A DNA stretch of 64,000 bases from Palsa-504 sp963818225 (GCA_963818225.1 CAWFRO010000011.1:1178001-1242000); one strand, 5' to 3'; shown: positions 17,450-25,930, counted from the stretch's first letter. The notes: generated by a model not told the origin, from the letters alone. Program-made: numbers and translations.

Positions 17450-18610
17450 TTGCTGCCACGCCCGTACGTCGTCCTCAGCTGCGCCACGTCCGCCGACGGT
17501 TACCTGGACGACGCCAGCCCGCGCCGCCTGATCCTGTCCGGCCCGGCCGACCTGGACCGCGTGGATGAGGTCCGGGCCGGCTGCGACGCGATCCTGGTCG
17601 GGGCGGGCACGGTCCGCGCCGACGACCCCCGGCTGCTGATCCGCGACCCGCGCCGCCGGGCCCGCCGCGCCGCCCGCGGCCACGGCGAGCACCCCGCCCG
17701 GGTCACCCTCACCGCCACCGGCGATCTCGATCCCGGGGCCCGCTTCTTCGCCCCTGGCGCGCCGCGCCTGGTCTACTGCGCCACCCCCGCCGTGCCCCGG
17801 GCCCGCGCGCGCCTGGCGGACCGCGCCGTACTCATTGACGCCGGCGACCCGCCCTCTCTCGCCTTCCTGCTGGCCGATCTGGCCGAACGCAACGTGGCTC
17901 GTCTCCTGGTCGAAGGCGGCGCGCACCTCCTGGCCGAGTTCCTCGCCGCTGACCTGGCCGACGAACTGGACCTGGCCATCGCCCCGTTCTTCGTCGCCGA
18001 CCCCGCCGCCCCCCGGTTCAGCCCGCGGGCCCCCAGTTCCCCCTGACCGTGCCCCCATGACCCTGGCCCCCATGACCTGGCCCCCATGACGCTGGCCCCC
18101 ATGACGCTGGCCACCGTGCAGCGGCTGGAGAACGTGGTCGTGCTGCAGTACCTGCTCGGCCCCGGCGGCCCGGATCACCGGTTCCTGCGCTGGGCGGTCG
18201 AGCTGTCCCGGCTGTCCCCGCCGTCCGCGTCGGCCTTCTCGGTCGGCGCGGTCGTCGTGGCCGCCGACGGCCAGGTGCTGGCCACCGGCTTCTCCCGCGA
18301 GCAGGAGGAATACGATCACGCGGAGGAGGTGGCCCTGCGCAAGCTGGACCCCGATGACCCCCGGCTGCGCCAGGCCACCATCTACAGCTCGCTCGTCCCA
18401 TGCGGGGCCCGCGCCTCCCGCGCGGTGACCTGCGTCCAGCACATCCTCGCGGCCGGCGTCCCCCGCGTTGTCTTCGCCTGGCGCGAGCCCCCCATCTTCG
18501 CCGCGGGCGACGGCGCTGAGCAGCTCCGCGCGGCCGGCGTCACCGTCACTGAGCTCCCCGCCCTAGCCCCCCGCGCCCAGGCCGTCAACGCGCACCTGGT
18601 CGCGCGCTAG
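17450..18610 (+). pseudogene. RibD-like reductase–deaminase, apparently fused and interrupted within a tandem repeat
   Basis: The first part (17450-18046, TTG start) is a RibD C-terminal/dihydrofolate-reductase-like domain: YVVLSCATSADGYLDD, AILVGAGTVRADDPRLLIR and LLVEGGAHLLAEFLAADL. The second part (to 18610) is a cytidine-deaminase-like zinc domain: DHAEEVALRKLDP supplies the HAE motif and SLVPCGARASRAVTC the PC..C motif. Between them the stop at 18044 precedes the reductase's expected last strand (TLATVQRLENVVVLQYLL), which appears only after a 15-base repeat array with one 14-base copy. Two compensating one-base shifts restore a continuous protein of about 386 residues. Two adjacent genes remain possible, but then the reductase lacks its end. 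Likely role: pyrimidine or riboflavin-type metabolism. Confidence 0.65.
18051..18109. repeat. four copies of a 15-base repeat, one copy a base short
   Basis: Units GCCCCCATGACCCTG (18051), a 14-base version lacking one C (18066), and GCCCCCATGACGCTG twice (18080 and 18095). In the restored frame they encode an APMTL repeat linking the reductase and deaminase domains. The short copy changes the reading frame. Confidence 0.9.
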
Positions 18611-18640
18611 GCCCCACCAGCCCGAGCGCGGCCGCCGGGC

Positions 18641-19491
18641 TCAGGGCTTCAGCGGCGGATGCGCCGGGTCGAGGAAGCCCCGCTCCTTCAGCCAGCCGTA
18701 CAGCGGGGTAGCCGCCGGGTCGTGGCCCCACGCGTGGTCCCCGCCGAGGCCCTCTGCGCCGCCTAGCAGCTGCTGCTGAACGGGGGTCAGCCGGCCGAAC
18801 CAGTCGCTGGCCCGCATCGGGGCGATGTCATCACGGATGGCGGTCCAGCGGTAGGTGTAGCCGAAGAACACCGCCTTGCGGGTGTGCTCGCGAGTAGTTA
18901 CGTGACCGGGTGTGCCAGATCCGGCGGTCGAAGAACACCGCGTCACCGGGCTCGGCGGTCACCTCGACGGCGCCTTCGGGATCCGGCCATTCGATGTCGC
19001 GCCGCGGCGGGCCGTCGATCCAGTTCACCAGGTGGCTGCCCGGAACGACCTTCAGGTTACCGCGCCCGGGCTCGGAGACATCGGACAGCCAGTACGCCAC
19101 CTTCACTGATAGCCGCGGCCGCGGGGTCGTCTCGATCTCGCGGTTCTGCCTGCCGCCGTCCTGGTGCCAGTCGAATCGGAACGGCATGCGTACCCGGACC
19201 GGGGGGTGGACATCGAGGTGAGAGTGGTAGATGTGAATGTTCCAGCCGAGAGTCGACCATACATAGCCGAACGTGGCCGGGTGGTCGATCAAGCCGACGA
19301 CCTCCGGGCTGTTCGCGACCGCGCTGAGCAGGTGCATCGAGCCGTCCGGGCCGAGCGAGCCCGCCTTGGCCATGGACGCGTACACGCGGTCGATCGCTTC
19401 GCGGGCCGCCGCGGCCTCATCCGGACGCAAGCGCACCCCGGATGATCAGGTAACCGTCACGATCGAAGGCGGACCGCTGCTCAACCGTCAT
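18641..19491 (-). pseudogene. phytanoyl-CoA dioxygenase (PhyH)-like protein, two frameshifts
   Basis: The family comprises Fe(II)/2-oxoglutarate-dependent hydroxylases. Three consecutive segments in three frames make one protein of about 283 residues: MTVEQRSAFDRDGYLIIRGA from ATG 19491; then RPDEAAAAREAIDRVYA through the core; then EHTRKAVFFGYTYRWTAIR to the stop at 18641. The Fe-binding HxD is in WHQDGGRQNREIE and the distal His in RRIWHTRSR. Each shift (near 19430 and near 18890) is explained by one extra base, and no other damage is visible. Decay and sequencing error are both possible. The substrate is unknown. Confidence 0.8.
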
Positions 19492-20186
19492 CGGATCGGC
19501 GCTGCGGTATTGCGTCGCCGCTGGTATGACTTCTGTGTCATTGATGTCATTGCCCTCGGATCGGGGTTCCGAAGGGGTGATGTGTGCGGCGGGCTGATTG
19601 GAAGTGCTGCTGCACGAGAGGGGGGCGCCGTCCTTGATGAGCAACATCCTGGTATGTCCCGGGAAGAGCCCGATGCTCAGCTGCGTCCCGGGCGGGATCG
19701 CCTGGCCGTTGATCACCATTGGCGACCCGTCAGCCTGATCTGATGCGTGGACGACCTTGTTGACCCCGGCCGACACGCCAGGCGCGGAACGGCAGAAGGT
19801 GCCGACGGTGATTAGGGCGGGTATGCCGCGCCGGGCCAGGGCCTGGCGCAGCGCGCCGGGATCTAGCGGCGGGTTCTGCGGGCCCTTGCTGACAGGATCA
19901 GCGTGGTGTTGTCGCCGGGGCCGCTGGTCACCGAGAACGCGGCGAGCTTGACCGTGCCCGGGCTCGGCTGGCGGCGGGCTGCGGAATGGGCCGGCGCGGG
20001 CCCGCCGAGGGTCAGCATCAGGGCCGCCGCTGCCCCCACCGTCGCGGCCGCCGCCGCATGTCACCCCGATAGCCGACGGCGCCGGCGGGCGCGGCTCCTG
20101 GCGAAGACGTCCTCCACCTGCGTATCCATGCGCAGCCCGGAGAAAGACGCACGTAGCTGGCCTATGACGTCGTCGTTGTCGTTCAT
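19492..20186 (-). pseudogene. membrane-anchored protein encoded with the sigma factor, disrupted
   Basis: ATG 20186 overlaps the sigma-factor stop by four bases (ATGA). It opens a protein with an Arg-rich cytoplasmic start (MNDNDDVIGQLRASFSGLR...), then an in-frame TGA near 20065, then a membrane helix (VGAAAALMLTLGGPAPAHS) in the same frame. A one-base loss near 19910 moves the rest (KGPQNPPLDPGALRQALARRGIPALITVGTFC...LSCSSTSNQP) to another frame. The arrangement, a short cytoplasmic part, one helix and an outer domain, resembles proteins paired with SigE-type sigma factors in actinomycetes; an anti-sigma role is only a guess. The 3' end is uncertain and merges with the start of the PhyH-like gene. 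Confidence 0.55.
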
Positions 20187-20685
20187 CCGGTGACCTCTCT
20201 TGCGTTTATGCCCGTGTTGGCAGGCGGAACATCCCGGCGCAGCGCCGCGAGGGCACGGGACAGGTGCACCATCACCGTCCCCGGCGCGATCCCGAGGACC
20301 TTCGCGGTGGTCTCGGTGTCCAGATCGAGGAGGATCCGCAGCGCGAGGACCTCACGCTGCCGGGCCGACAGCCGCCGCAGCGCCGCCATCAGCGTGGGGT
20401 CCACGCCGCCGCTCGTGTCGGCCGGAGCGGCAGCATCGTAATTGGCCATGGGCACCTCCGGCGCCGCCGCCGCCACCAGGACACCCCGAGCGTTCAGCGC
20501 GGTCCGCACCACCCATCCCCGCGGGGCGGCATGCCAGCGCACCTTCCCCCACGACATCCAGGCCCGGGCAAAGGCCTCGGCGACCAGTTCCTCAGCCAGC
20601 TGCGCGGTCACCAACGACCGCGGTCACCGCTTTCAGGCAGGAATCCCTGCTGGCCCGGTAAAACTCCGCGAACTCCTCCTGTCAT
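20183..20685 (-). pseudogene. ECF RNA polymerase sigma factor (SigE-family), frameshifted
   Basis: Sigma region 2 is in EEFAEFYRASRDSCLKAVTA followed by QLAEELVAEAFARAWMSWGKV. Region 4 is in MAALRRLSARQREVLALRILLDLDTETTAKVLGIAPGTVMVHLSRALAALRRD, with its helix-turn-helix. The parts lie in different frames: one extra base just after ATG 20685 (near 20677) and one near 20610 separate the start, the first helix and the rest. Restored length is about 166 residues, normal for small ECF factors. It is cotranscribed with the membrane protein downstream, whose start overlaps its stop. Confidence 0.75.
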
Positions 20686-20807
20686 GCCCCATACCCTGCA
20701 AACGCGCCAGCCAGCCGATCCATTTACAGGCAAGCGCAACCAGCCCACATCCCCGGCCGGGTCGTGACACGGCTCGGCCCGGCCGTCGCCGTTTCAGTTG
20801 GTGGCAT

Positions 20808-20897
20808 GGCCTCTCAAGTTAACGGCTCTGTTACAGAGGAGATTACCGCGCAGGCTGGGCATCCAGTCCTGCGGTTCGATGACCCACTTGAGAGGCC
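20808..20897. repeat. 90-base segment bounded by perfect 12-base inverted repeats
   Basis: GGCCTCTCAAGT at 20808-20819 and its exact reverse complement ACTTGAGAGGCC at 20886-20897 enclose 66 bases. The segment covers the last codons of the HNH endonuclease frame. It could be a hairpin at the end of that transcript or a very small mobile-element remnant; no flanking target duplication is seen. Confidence 0.5.
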
Positions 20898-21644
20898 GGA
20901 CCGGCTCGTGGTCGTCGGCCCGGCCGACCGTGTCTGGCTGGGCCGCCGTGTCTGGCTGGGTGGCCGTGTCTGGCTGGCGGGCGCCGGGGCGCCCGGGCTG
21001 GCGGCGTTGCCCTGCTGGCGGCCCTGTTCGGCGGCGTTGGCGGCGTTGGCGAAGCAGATGTAGATGGCGTGGTCGAGGTCGAGCCGTTCGCCGTACCAGG
21101 CCGGGATGATCGTCTCCGGGGTTATGTCCGCGTCGTGGCAGTCCTCGATCGTCCCGTCGGCCTGCAGCAGGGGCGGGCAGGCCGACAGGGGGGTACCGCC
21201 GGGCTGGTAGAAGGTGAACGTGCCGTCGCGGGCGGTAGCGATCAGGTAGCCGCGGTCGTGGATCACCTGGTGGTGGTAGCGGCACAAGCTGACCAGGTTG
21301 TCCAGCGTGGTGCGGCCGCCGTTGGACCAGTACTGGATGTGGTGCAGGTCCACCCGCCGGGACTCACAGCCCGGGAACCGGCACCGGCATTTATCCCGTT
21401 CCCGGGCGGCCCGGCGAAGCGCCGTGTTCGGCCGGCGCCGCCGACGGCCCAGGTCCAGCAGTTTCCCTGCGCTGTCGTGCAGCATCCAGCTCCACGTTGC
21501 CGCGCAGGCGATCATCTGCGCCGTGCCGGCCGCGATGGCCGGGCCGTCCTCGACGTGGCAGCGTGCCGGATCCGCCGGATCACCCGGCGGGGCTGCGCCG
21601 CGGGCACCGGCGGGGGAGGGCACCCGCGGCTCGAGGGGGCTCCC

Positions 21645-21664
21645 GGCGTTTCCGCGGAAACGCC
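21645..21664. repeat. 20-base perfect palindrome, copy 1
   Basis: GGCGTTTCCGCGGAAACGCC reads identically on both strands. It lies in the linker of the HNH endonuclease gene. A 16-base core copy is at 21855-21870 and a half copy at 25293-25305. Confidence 0.85.
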
Positions 21665-21854
21665 CCCGGCCCCGGCGGCCGGGTGGTCACCGGGACGGCC
21701 GGGGTAATGGTGTCGGTGCCAACGTGCACGATGACCTGGTAGACCTCCGGGTCATCGGCGGCCGCGGCCTTGCCGCCCAGGAACGCCTCCGCGATGACCA
21801 GCAGCGCATCGGCCAGGCCGGAGGACGTCGGCGCCAGCGGCCGGCCCGGGCCCG

Positions 21855-21870
21855 TTTCCGCGGAAACGCC
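21855..21870. repeat. 16-base palindrome, copy 2
   Basis: CGTTTCCGCGGAAACG repeats the core of the palindrome at 21645-21664, 210 bases away in the same gene, where it encodes GVSAET in the gene's frame. Confidence 0.85.
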
Positions 21871-22364
21871 CGGCCCCTCCGGCTGGCCGCCAGCCGGCTG
21901 CTCGGACGCGCCCGGCTGGCCGTGCTCCGGGCCGGCGGGGTCGGGGTGGTCGTGATTGGCAGGGTCCGGGTGCTGGCGGGGTGCGGCAGGGTGCGGGTGC
22001 TCGCGGGCGGCGGGGTCTGGGGGCTCCAGGTCGGCGGCCGCGGCGCGCAGCGCCTTCAGCAGCACCGCGCCGGCCAGCGGCGGCAGATGGAACGTGCCGG
22101 ACAGCGACCCGTCGTCCTCGAACCGGAACGCCAGCCGGCGGCGGATCCGGGCGGTCTGGTCATCGACGGAGCTGACCTGCCGATGCGCCCGGGCGAACCG
22201 CTCCAGCTGATTAGCGGTCATCGGGGCGGCCAGCTCCGCCAGCCCCGCCTCCGTGTCCGCCGTTGCGATCCGGGTCAGCGCCCGCACCTTGGCATACGAC
22301 AGGCGGCCCGCTCCGAACTCTCCGCAGATTACCGGCAGGTCACGTAGGGCCCGACGGCCACCCG

Positions 22365-22553
22365 GACATGGCCGGCATCACCCGCACGAAGCACCTCAAC
22401 CCCGAGCCCCGGCACCGGACCTACCCGAGGGTCATCAACCGAGCCCGCCACAACTCCTACCGCGTCAAACGGCCCGGCGACCACGGCACCCGCCGCAGCG
22501 GCCCGGCCACGATCAAGCTGGTCAACCTGGACCTGCCCGAACCCGCAGCATGA
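22365..22553 (+). mobile_element. 3' fragment of an IS4-type transposase gene
   Basis: The frame ending at TGA/TAG-like stop 22553 encodes TRTKHLNPEPRHRTYPRV, INRARHNSYRVKRPGD and GPATIKLVNLDLP. This resembles the C-terminal end of DDE transposases of IS4-like elements common in streptomycetes and Frankia (the pattern YPRV..RARHNSYRVKRP...GPATI.L). Only about 60 residues remain, the DDE catalytic core is gone, and no terminal repeats are seen. The fragment begins exactly where the HNH endonuclease gene loses its 5' end and stops one base before the end of the nucleotidyltransferase gene. Confidence 0.6.
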
Positions 22554-23315
22554 TCAGCCTGTGCTGGGCGGCCGTTGTGCCACGAGCTGTTCGATCGCGG
22601 GCCGCAGGAAGGTGAGCGTCAGCTCCGCCCGGCGGGCGATCCACCGCTGTGAGGCCGGACCGGGCTCGCCGTACCGGCGCTGCCTGATGTCCTCTACGAC
22701 CTCTGCGGGGGCACCGAGTTCGGTAAGCACGCACAGAGCCTCGCCCTTGGTGATCAGCCTGCCGTTCCGCACAGTCACCGTTGCCCTGGCCAAGGTGAGC
22801 AGCCGAGGTCAACCCAGATGTCACGATCCCACCGCTCGCGGTGGTCCAGGGACGGCAGCCAGAAGCTTTCCAGGTCCTGGACCACGAACTCGGCGAGCTG
22901 CTCGCCGGTCACCGGCGGAAGCAGGGCCGCTGGCGCCTCGCCGTACAAGACGAGCCGAAGTCGTGCAGCTCGCGCCTGGTCACCGGGGTGACCCGCCGGC
23001 GCATGAACTCCTCGTGCGCCCACGTCAGGTGCAAGCGCGCAGGATCATCCAGCTCCCCTGCCGCGCAATAGCTGCAATGCAGCCCCGACGCGAGCGCGCT
23101 GGCACTTCCCACGCTTTCGTGCACCTCCCCGAGCTGTCGTTCCTCCGCTGCCGTGCACGGCCGGCCACGATGGCGATCAGGTCGAGGTCGCTGCGTCCCG
23201 GCTGGTAGTCACCTCCGGCCAGTGACCCGTGTGCCCACACCGAGACCAGCGGCAAGACCGGCTGGACGGCATCGACGAAACGGCCGAGGAGCCGGCCGGT
23301 GGCCTCATCCGTCAT
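22554..23315 (-). pseudogene. nucleotidyltransferase-domain protein (aminoglycoside adenylyltransferase-like), frameshifted
   Basis: From ATG 23315 the N-terminus carries the nucleotidyltransferase motif VWAHGSLAGGDYQPGRSDLDLIAIV, with GS and DxD metal ligands. The rest continues in three further frames: EVHESVGSASALASGLHCSY...LTWAHEEFMRRRVTPVTRRELHDFG, then LVLYGEAPAALLPPVTGEQLAEFVVQDLESFWLPSLDHRERWDRDIWVDLG, then a last segment ending near VEDIRQRRYGEPGPASQRWIARRAELTLTF. Together they give about 254 residues in natural order. Each junction is one missing base. Related proteins modify aminoglycosides or act in unknown nucleotidyl transfer; resistance cannot be claimed. Confidence 0.72.
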
Positions 23316-23439
23316 ACGGACCAGTCTGCACCACACGACGGGGACGGTCAGCTGCCTGTCAGGTCTGATAACCAAGGCTGGTGAGTGCTGGATCATTCGC
23401 TGACCCTCGCACATCAGCACAGGTCAAGACATGATCAAC

Positions 23440-23529
23440 TTAGGCTGAGTGGCATTGAGCTAGGACGGCGCCCGCTGAGCCTCCTCCCACAATGACTACA
23501 TTGGCGCGACCGTTGCCGATATCGGACAT
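23440..23529 (-). pseudogene. N-terminal stump of a GMC-type FAD oxidoreductase
   Basis: ATG 23529 has GAGGGG as ribosome binding site and encodes 29 residues, including ANVVIVGGGSAGAVLA, a textbook FAD-binding start of a GMC oxidoreductase. It then reads QCHSA and stops. Everything after the first beta-alpha unit is missing. It lies 49 bases downstream of the VOC gene on the same strand, so the two were probably one operon before a deletion or insertion removed the remainder. The broken nucleotidyltransferase lies just beyond. Confidence 0.65.
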
Positions 23530-23577
23530 GGATCCCCTCGGGGTTGATTACTCGTAATCGGATCGTGGCCAGCGCGC

Positions 23578-23988
23578 TCACGCGCCCTTCCCGCGGCCGT
23601 TGTACTCCATGAGATGCAGGGTCACCCCGAACGTCGTCTGCGGCGCCGTGAAGATCGAGTGGACCTCGTCGGTCTCGAATTCGCCCTGCAAGACGACCCC
23701 TCGGCGTGTCAGTTCGGCTTTGGTGTCTTCGAGGTCGTCGACTTCATATCCGAGATGGCCGACGACCGCGGTCTCGCCATCCTTGAGCTTTGGCATGCCG
23801 AAACCGGCAGCGCGGACCTCAATCAGCTCCAAGCGCGTTTCACCGCAGAGCAGAAATTGCAGGTCGACATCGCCGGCGAGAATACGCTCGCCAAGAGCTC
23901 TGCCATCAACGGTGTCGCCCGCCCGAGCGATGGTTTCGTTGATATCGCGCACGACGATTCCGATGTGATCCAACCCAAGTAGCTTCAT
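23578..23988 (-). CDS. VOC-superfamily protein (methylmalonyl-CoA epimerase/glyoxalase-like)
   Basis: The 136-residue protein begins MKLLGLDHIGIVVRDINETI, with the first metal-ligand His, and has VVGHLGYEVDDLEDTKAEL starting the second half. GVTLHLMEYN ends with the usual Glu ligand. The fold and 130-140-residue length fit methylmalonyl-CoA epimerase or a glyoxalase-like isomerase; the reaction is not certain. ATG 23988 with GAAGGA upstream is the likely start. It diverges from a MerR-type regulator gene, with two MerR-type operators between them. Confidence 0.82.
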   Translation of the reverse strand: MKLLGLDHIGIVVRDINETIARAGDTVDGRALGERILAGDVDLQFLLCGETRLELIEVRAAGFGMPKLKDGETAVVGHLGYEVDDLEDTKAELTRRGVVLQGEFETDEVHSIFTAPQTTFGVTLHLMEYNGRGKGA

Positions 23989-24082
23989 GGACCTCAATCC
24001 TTCTTCTCGCTGTTTTCCGTGTTGACGATACGGACGTTGCTCCAGTGGACGTCATCTGTCAACGGTCTGACTTCAGCGTCTC

Positions 24083-24101
24083 CCCTCCCACTGAGGGAGG
24101 G
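24083..24101. promoter_or_regulatory. MerR-type operator 1
   Basis: Inverted repeat with arms CCCTCCC and GGGAGGG around ACTGA. The right half extends to GGGAGGGTC, the half-site pattern of drug-responsive MerR regulators (GACCCTCC/GGAGGGTC). It lies between the divergent VOC and MerR genes, nearer the VOC side. Confidence 0.6.
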
Positions 24102-24120
24102 TCAAGAGCGGAGTTGCCGT

Positions 24121-24147
24121 TTGACTCTCCCATAGGGGGAGAGTCAA
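24121..24147. promoter_or_regulatory. MerR-type operator 2 with embedded -35 element
   Basis: Perfect 11-base arms TTGACTCTCCC and GGGAGAGTCAA flank ATAGG. GACTCTCCC/GGGAGAGTC is a classic MerR-family dyad, and TTGACT at its left end is a good -35 hexamer. It ends 9 bases before the GTG of the regulator, consistent with autoregulation and a very short leader. Confidence 0.72.
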
Positions 24148-24156
24148 ATTGCGTTC

Positions 24157-24974
24157 GTGAACTCGACGCTGCCCATCGGCGACTTCTCCCGGGCCGTACC
24201 CGAGCGGAAGATGCTTCGGCACTACCACGAGATCGGCCTGTTGGAGCCGGTCGAGGTGGACGTGGACAGCGGCTACCGGCGCTACGCCGCAGAGCAGATC
24301 GTCACGGCGCAGATCATCCGCCGCTTCCGCGACCTGGAGATGCCACTCGAGGACATCCACATGTGCTGCAGGCTCCCGACGTCGAGACCCGCAACGGGTC
24401 ATCGCCAGCCAGCTGGCCCGGGAGCCCAGCCGGGCCCGGACCCAAGAAGCGGTCGCATCCCTGCGAGGTCTGCTGGATCGCCCCCAGGACAGCAGCGCCC
24501 GGTCGATCACCGCCATGTCGCCGCCACGCCCGCCGCTGCCACACGGACATTGTTGACAAGGCCGACGTTGTGGCCTGGTATCGGGGAGCCATGGGCGAAG
24601 TGGCCGCCACGCTGTCCGCCCAGGACATCAACCCGGCCGGGCCCCTCGGGGGCATCTTCGACACAGAGCTGTTCACCGAGGACCGGGGACGGGTCACGAT
24701 CTTCCTTCCGTGCGACCCGCTGCCACAGCCGGTTGGACGCGTCAGCACCACCGTGATCCCGCCGGCAGAGCTGGCAACGATCGTCCACCTCGGTTCCAGC
24801 ACCGAAGTCGACCGAACTTACGGTGCCCTCGCCGCTTACGTGACCCAGCATGAGCTTGCGGCCGCCGGGCCGATTCGCGAGTATTACCTCGTCGGCCCCT
24901 CCGATACTCGAGACGACTCGTTGTGGCGAACCGAAATTGGATGGCCGATCTTCCAAACCCGGCCCAGGGCATAA
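24157..24974 (+). pseudogene. MerR-family regulator with GyrI-like effector domain, several frameshifts
   Basis: GTG 24157 begins STLPIGDFSRAVPERKMLRHYHEIGLLEPVEV, then SGYRRYAAEQIVTAQIIRRFRDLEMPLEDIH, the winged-helix DNA-binding domain of MerR regulators. A coiled coil (IASQLAREPSRARTQEAVASLRGLLDRPQ) follows in another frame. The C-terminal part, ADVVAWYRGAMGEVAATLSAQ to TEIGWPIF, is a GyrI/BmrR-like ligand-binding domain ending at 24974. About four or five single-base shifts between 24360 and 24560 separate the pieces; the order is complete, for about 272 residues. It probably senses an amphipathic compound and controls itself and the VOC gene. Confidence 0.75.
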
Positions 24975-25441
24975 ACAACTCGTCAACTTGGGACGGCATG
25001 AATCGGAGCTCCATGACCCCGTCATACGCCAGCAACCCGCCGCCGTCACGACCCGCGCTCTACGAGTTCAACTTGGTTAGCCGACAAAACTCGCTTCATA
25101 ACCACTACCCAAACTCCGCTGCTGCCCCTGCCGCGCCGGTCAGCTCGCCAAGGCCATCCACGTACTGCAGCTCCGCGAAGCATAGCCAGGATGGAAAAGA
25201 CTCAAGGTATAGTGTATCGAACATGAATTTGACAATAACACCCGGCTATACATTCAATGTCGCGCCGTAAAGACACCGCGGGAATGCGTCCGGGCGTTTC
25301 CGCGGTTGCCTAATCATAGCAGTTATCGCAGGTAGATAGCCTGCGAGGTAAGCTAAGGTCAGGCAAAAGTCACGTCTGATTACCAGCGACGCCTACCCAA
25401 ATGCCCAGTCATCGCAGATGCAGTCCCGGCGGCCGCAGCGT
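24975..25441. other. 467-base intergenic stretch without a recognisable gene
   Basis: I see no supported gene. Base composition is distinctly more AT-rich than the surroundings between about 25080 and 25400. Open frames here show no actinobacterial codon bias. A half copy of the palindrome found in the HNH gene lies at 25293-25305. It may be a scar of inserted DNA. Confidence 0.5.
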
Positions 25442-25930
25442 TCACTCCGGGCGGCGTTCGGCCGCGCCGGCCCAGGGCGGTGCCGCCTCCGCAGCGCCCA
25501 CGTTGGCGGCTAGGCGGCCGAGCAAAGCGTTGAGCGTCGCCAGGTCGGCCTCGGTGAGGCCCGCTCGCAGCTGGGCGTCGAAGGCGATGGCGGTGTCCCG
25601 CAGGCGGACGAACGCCGCTTCGCCCGTTTCGGTCAGCGCGACCACCTGAACTCGCCGGTTGGCGGCATCCCGGGTCCGGGCGATCAGCCCCCGGGCCTCC
25701 ATGGCGTTCAGGTGGTGCGTCAGCGTGGCCTCGCGCACCCCCACGGCCTCGGCGAGTTCCCGCTGGTTGGCGGGCTTGCGGATCTTCAGGTTGAGCAGGA
25801 TCAGCCAGGTCGGCAAGGTGCCACCCGCTTCGGCGAGAGCCTCGTCGAACGCGCGCTCCACCACGCGGGACGTCTGGTTCAAGCGGAGCCCGATCGGGAG
25901 GGGAAACGGTTCTGGCATGCCAGCCAGCAT
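25442..25930 (-). CDS. MarR-family transcriptional regulator
   Basis: The winged-helix domain is clear: LPTWLILLNLKIRKPANQRELAEAVGVREATLTHHLNAMEARGLIARTRDAANRRVQVVALTETGEAAF. Dimerisation helices lie on both sides. Length is 162 residues from ATG 25930; ATG 25918 is an in-frame alternative and neither has a strong ribosome binding site. MarR proteins usually repress a divergent gene until a phenolic or oxidative ligand releases them. The adjacent palindromes and divergent VOC-SDR operon fit that arrangement well. Confidence 0.9.
   Translation of the reverse strand: MLAGMPEPFPLPIGLRLNQTSRVVERAFDEALAEAGGTLPTWLILLNLKIRKPANQRELAEAVGVREATLTHHLNAMEARGLIARTRDAANRRVQVVALTETGEAAFVRLRDTAIAFDAQLRAGLTEADLATLNALLGRLAANVGAAEAAPPWAGAAERRPE

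Larger units (their letters stand above)
20814..22360 (-). pseudogene. DUF222/HNH endonuclease, 5'-truncated and frameshifted
   Basis: The DUF222 part reads RDLPVICGEFGAGRLSYAKVRALTRIATADTEAGLAELA and continues through QLERFARAHRQ and LRAAAADLEPP. The HNH nuclease domain is CRFPGCESRRVDLHHIQYWSNGGRTTLDNLVSLCRYHHQVIHDRG. Such proteins are abundant in actinobacteria, often with mobile DNA, and their role is not settled. The sequence loses similarity upstream of about 22360, where a transposase fragment on the other strand begins, so roughly 70-100 N-terminal residues are missing. A one-base shift near 21620 separates DUF222 from HNH. The linker is low-complexity and contains two copies of a palindrome. 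Confidence 0.8.

Noticed and set aside
18051..18109. CRISPR-like or regulatory repeat array
   Set aside because: The units are contiguous 15-mers without spacers and in coding frame, so it is a coding minisatellite.
22554..22793. A separate 79-residue gene at the end of the nucleotidyltransferase
   Set aside because: Its sequence continues the preceding segments (after WVDLG comes LLTLARA...) and has no ribosome binding site, so it is the displaced C-terminus of the same gene.
24923..25270. Possible 115-residue gene after the MerR-type regulator
   Set aside because: It overlaps the regulator's end, has no ribosome binding site, and its composition does not follow the genome's codon bias.
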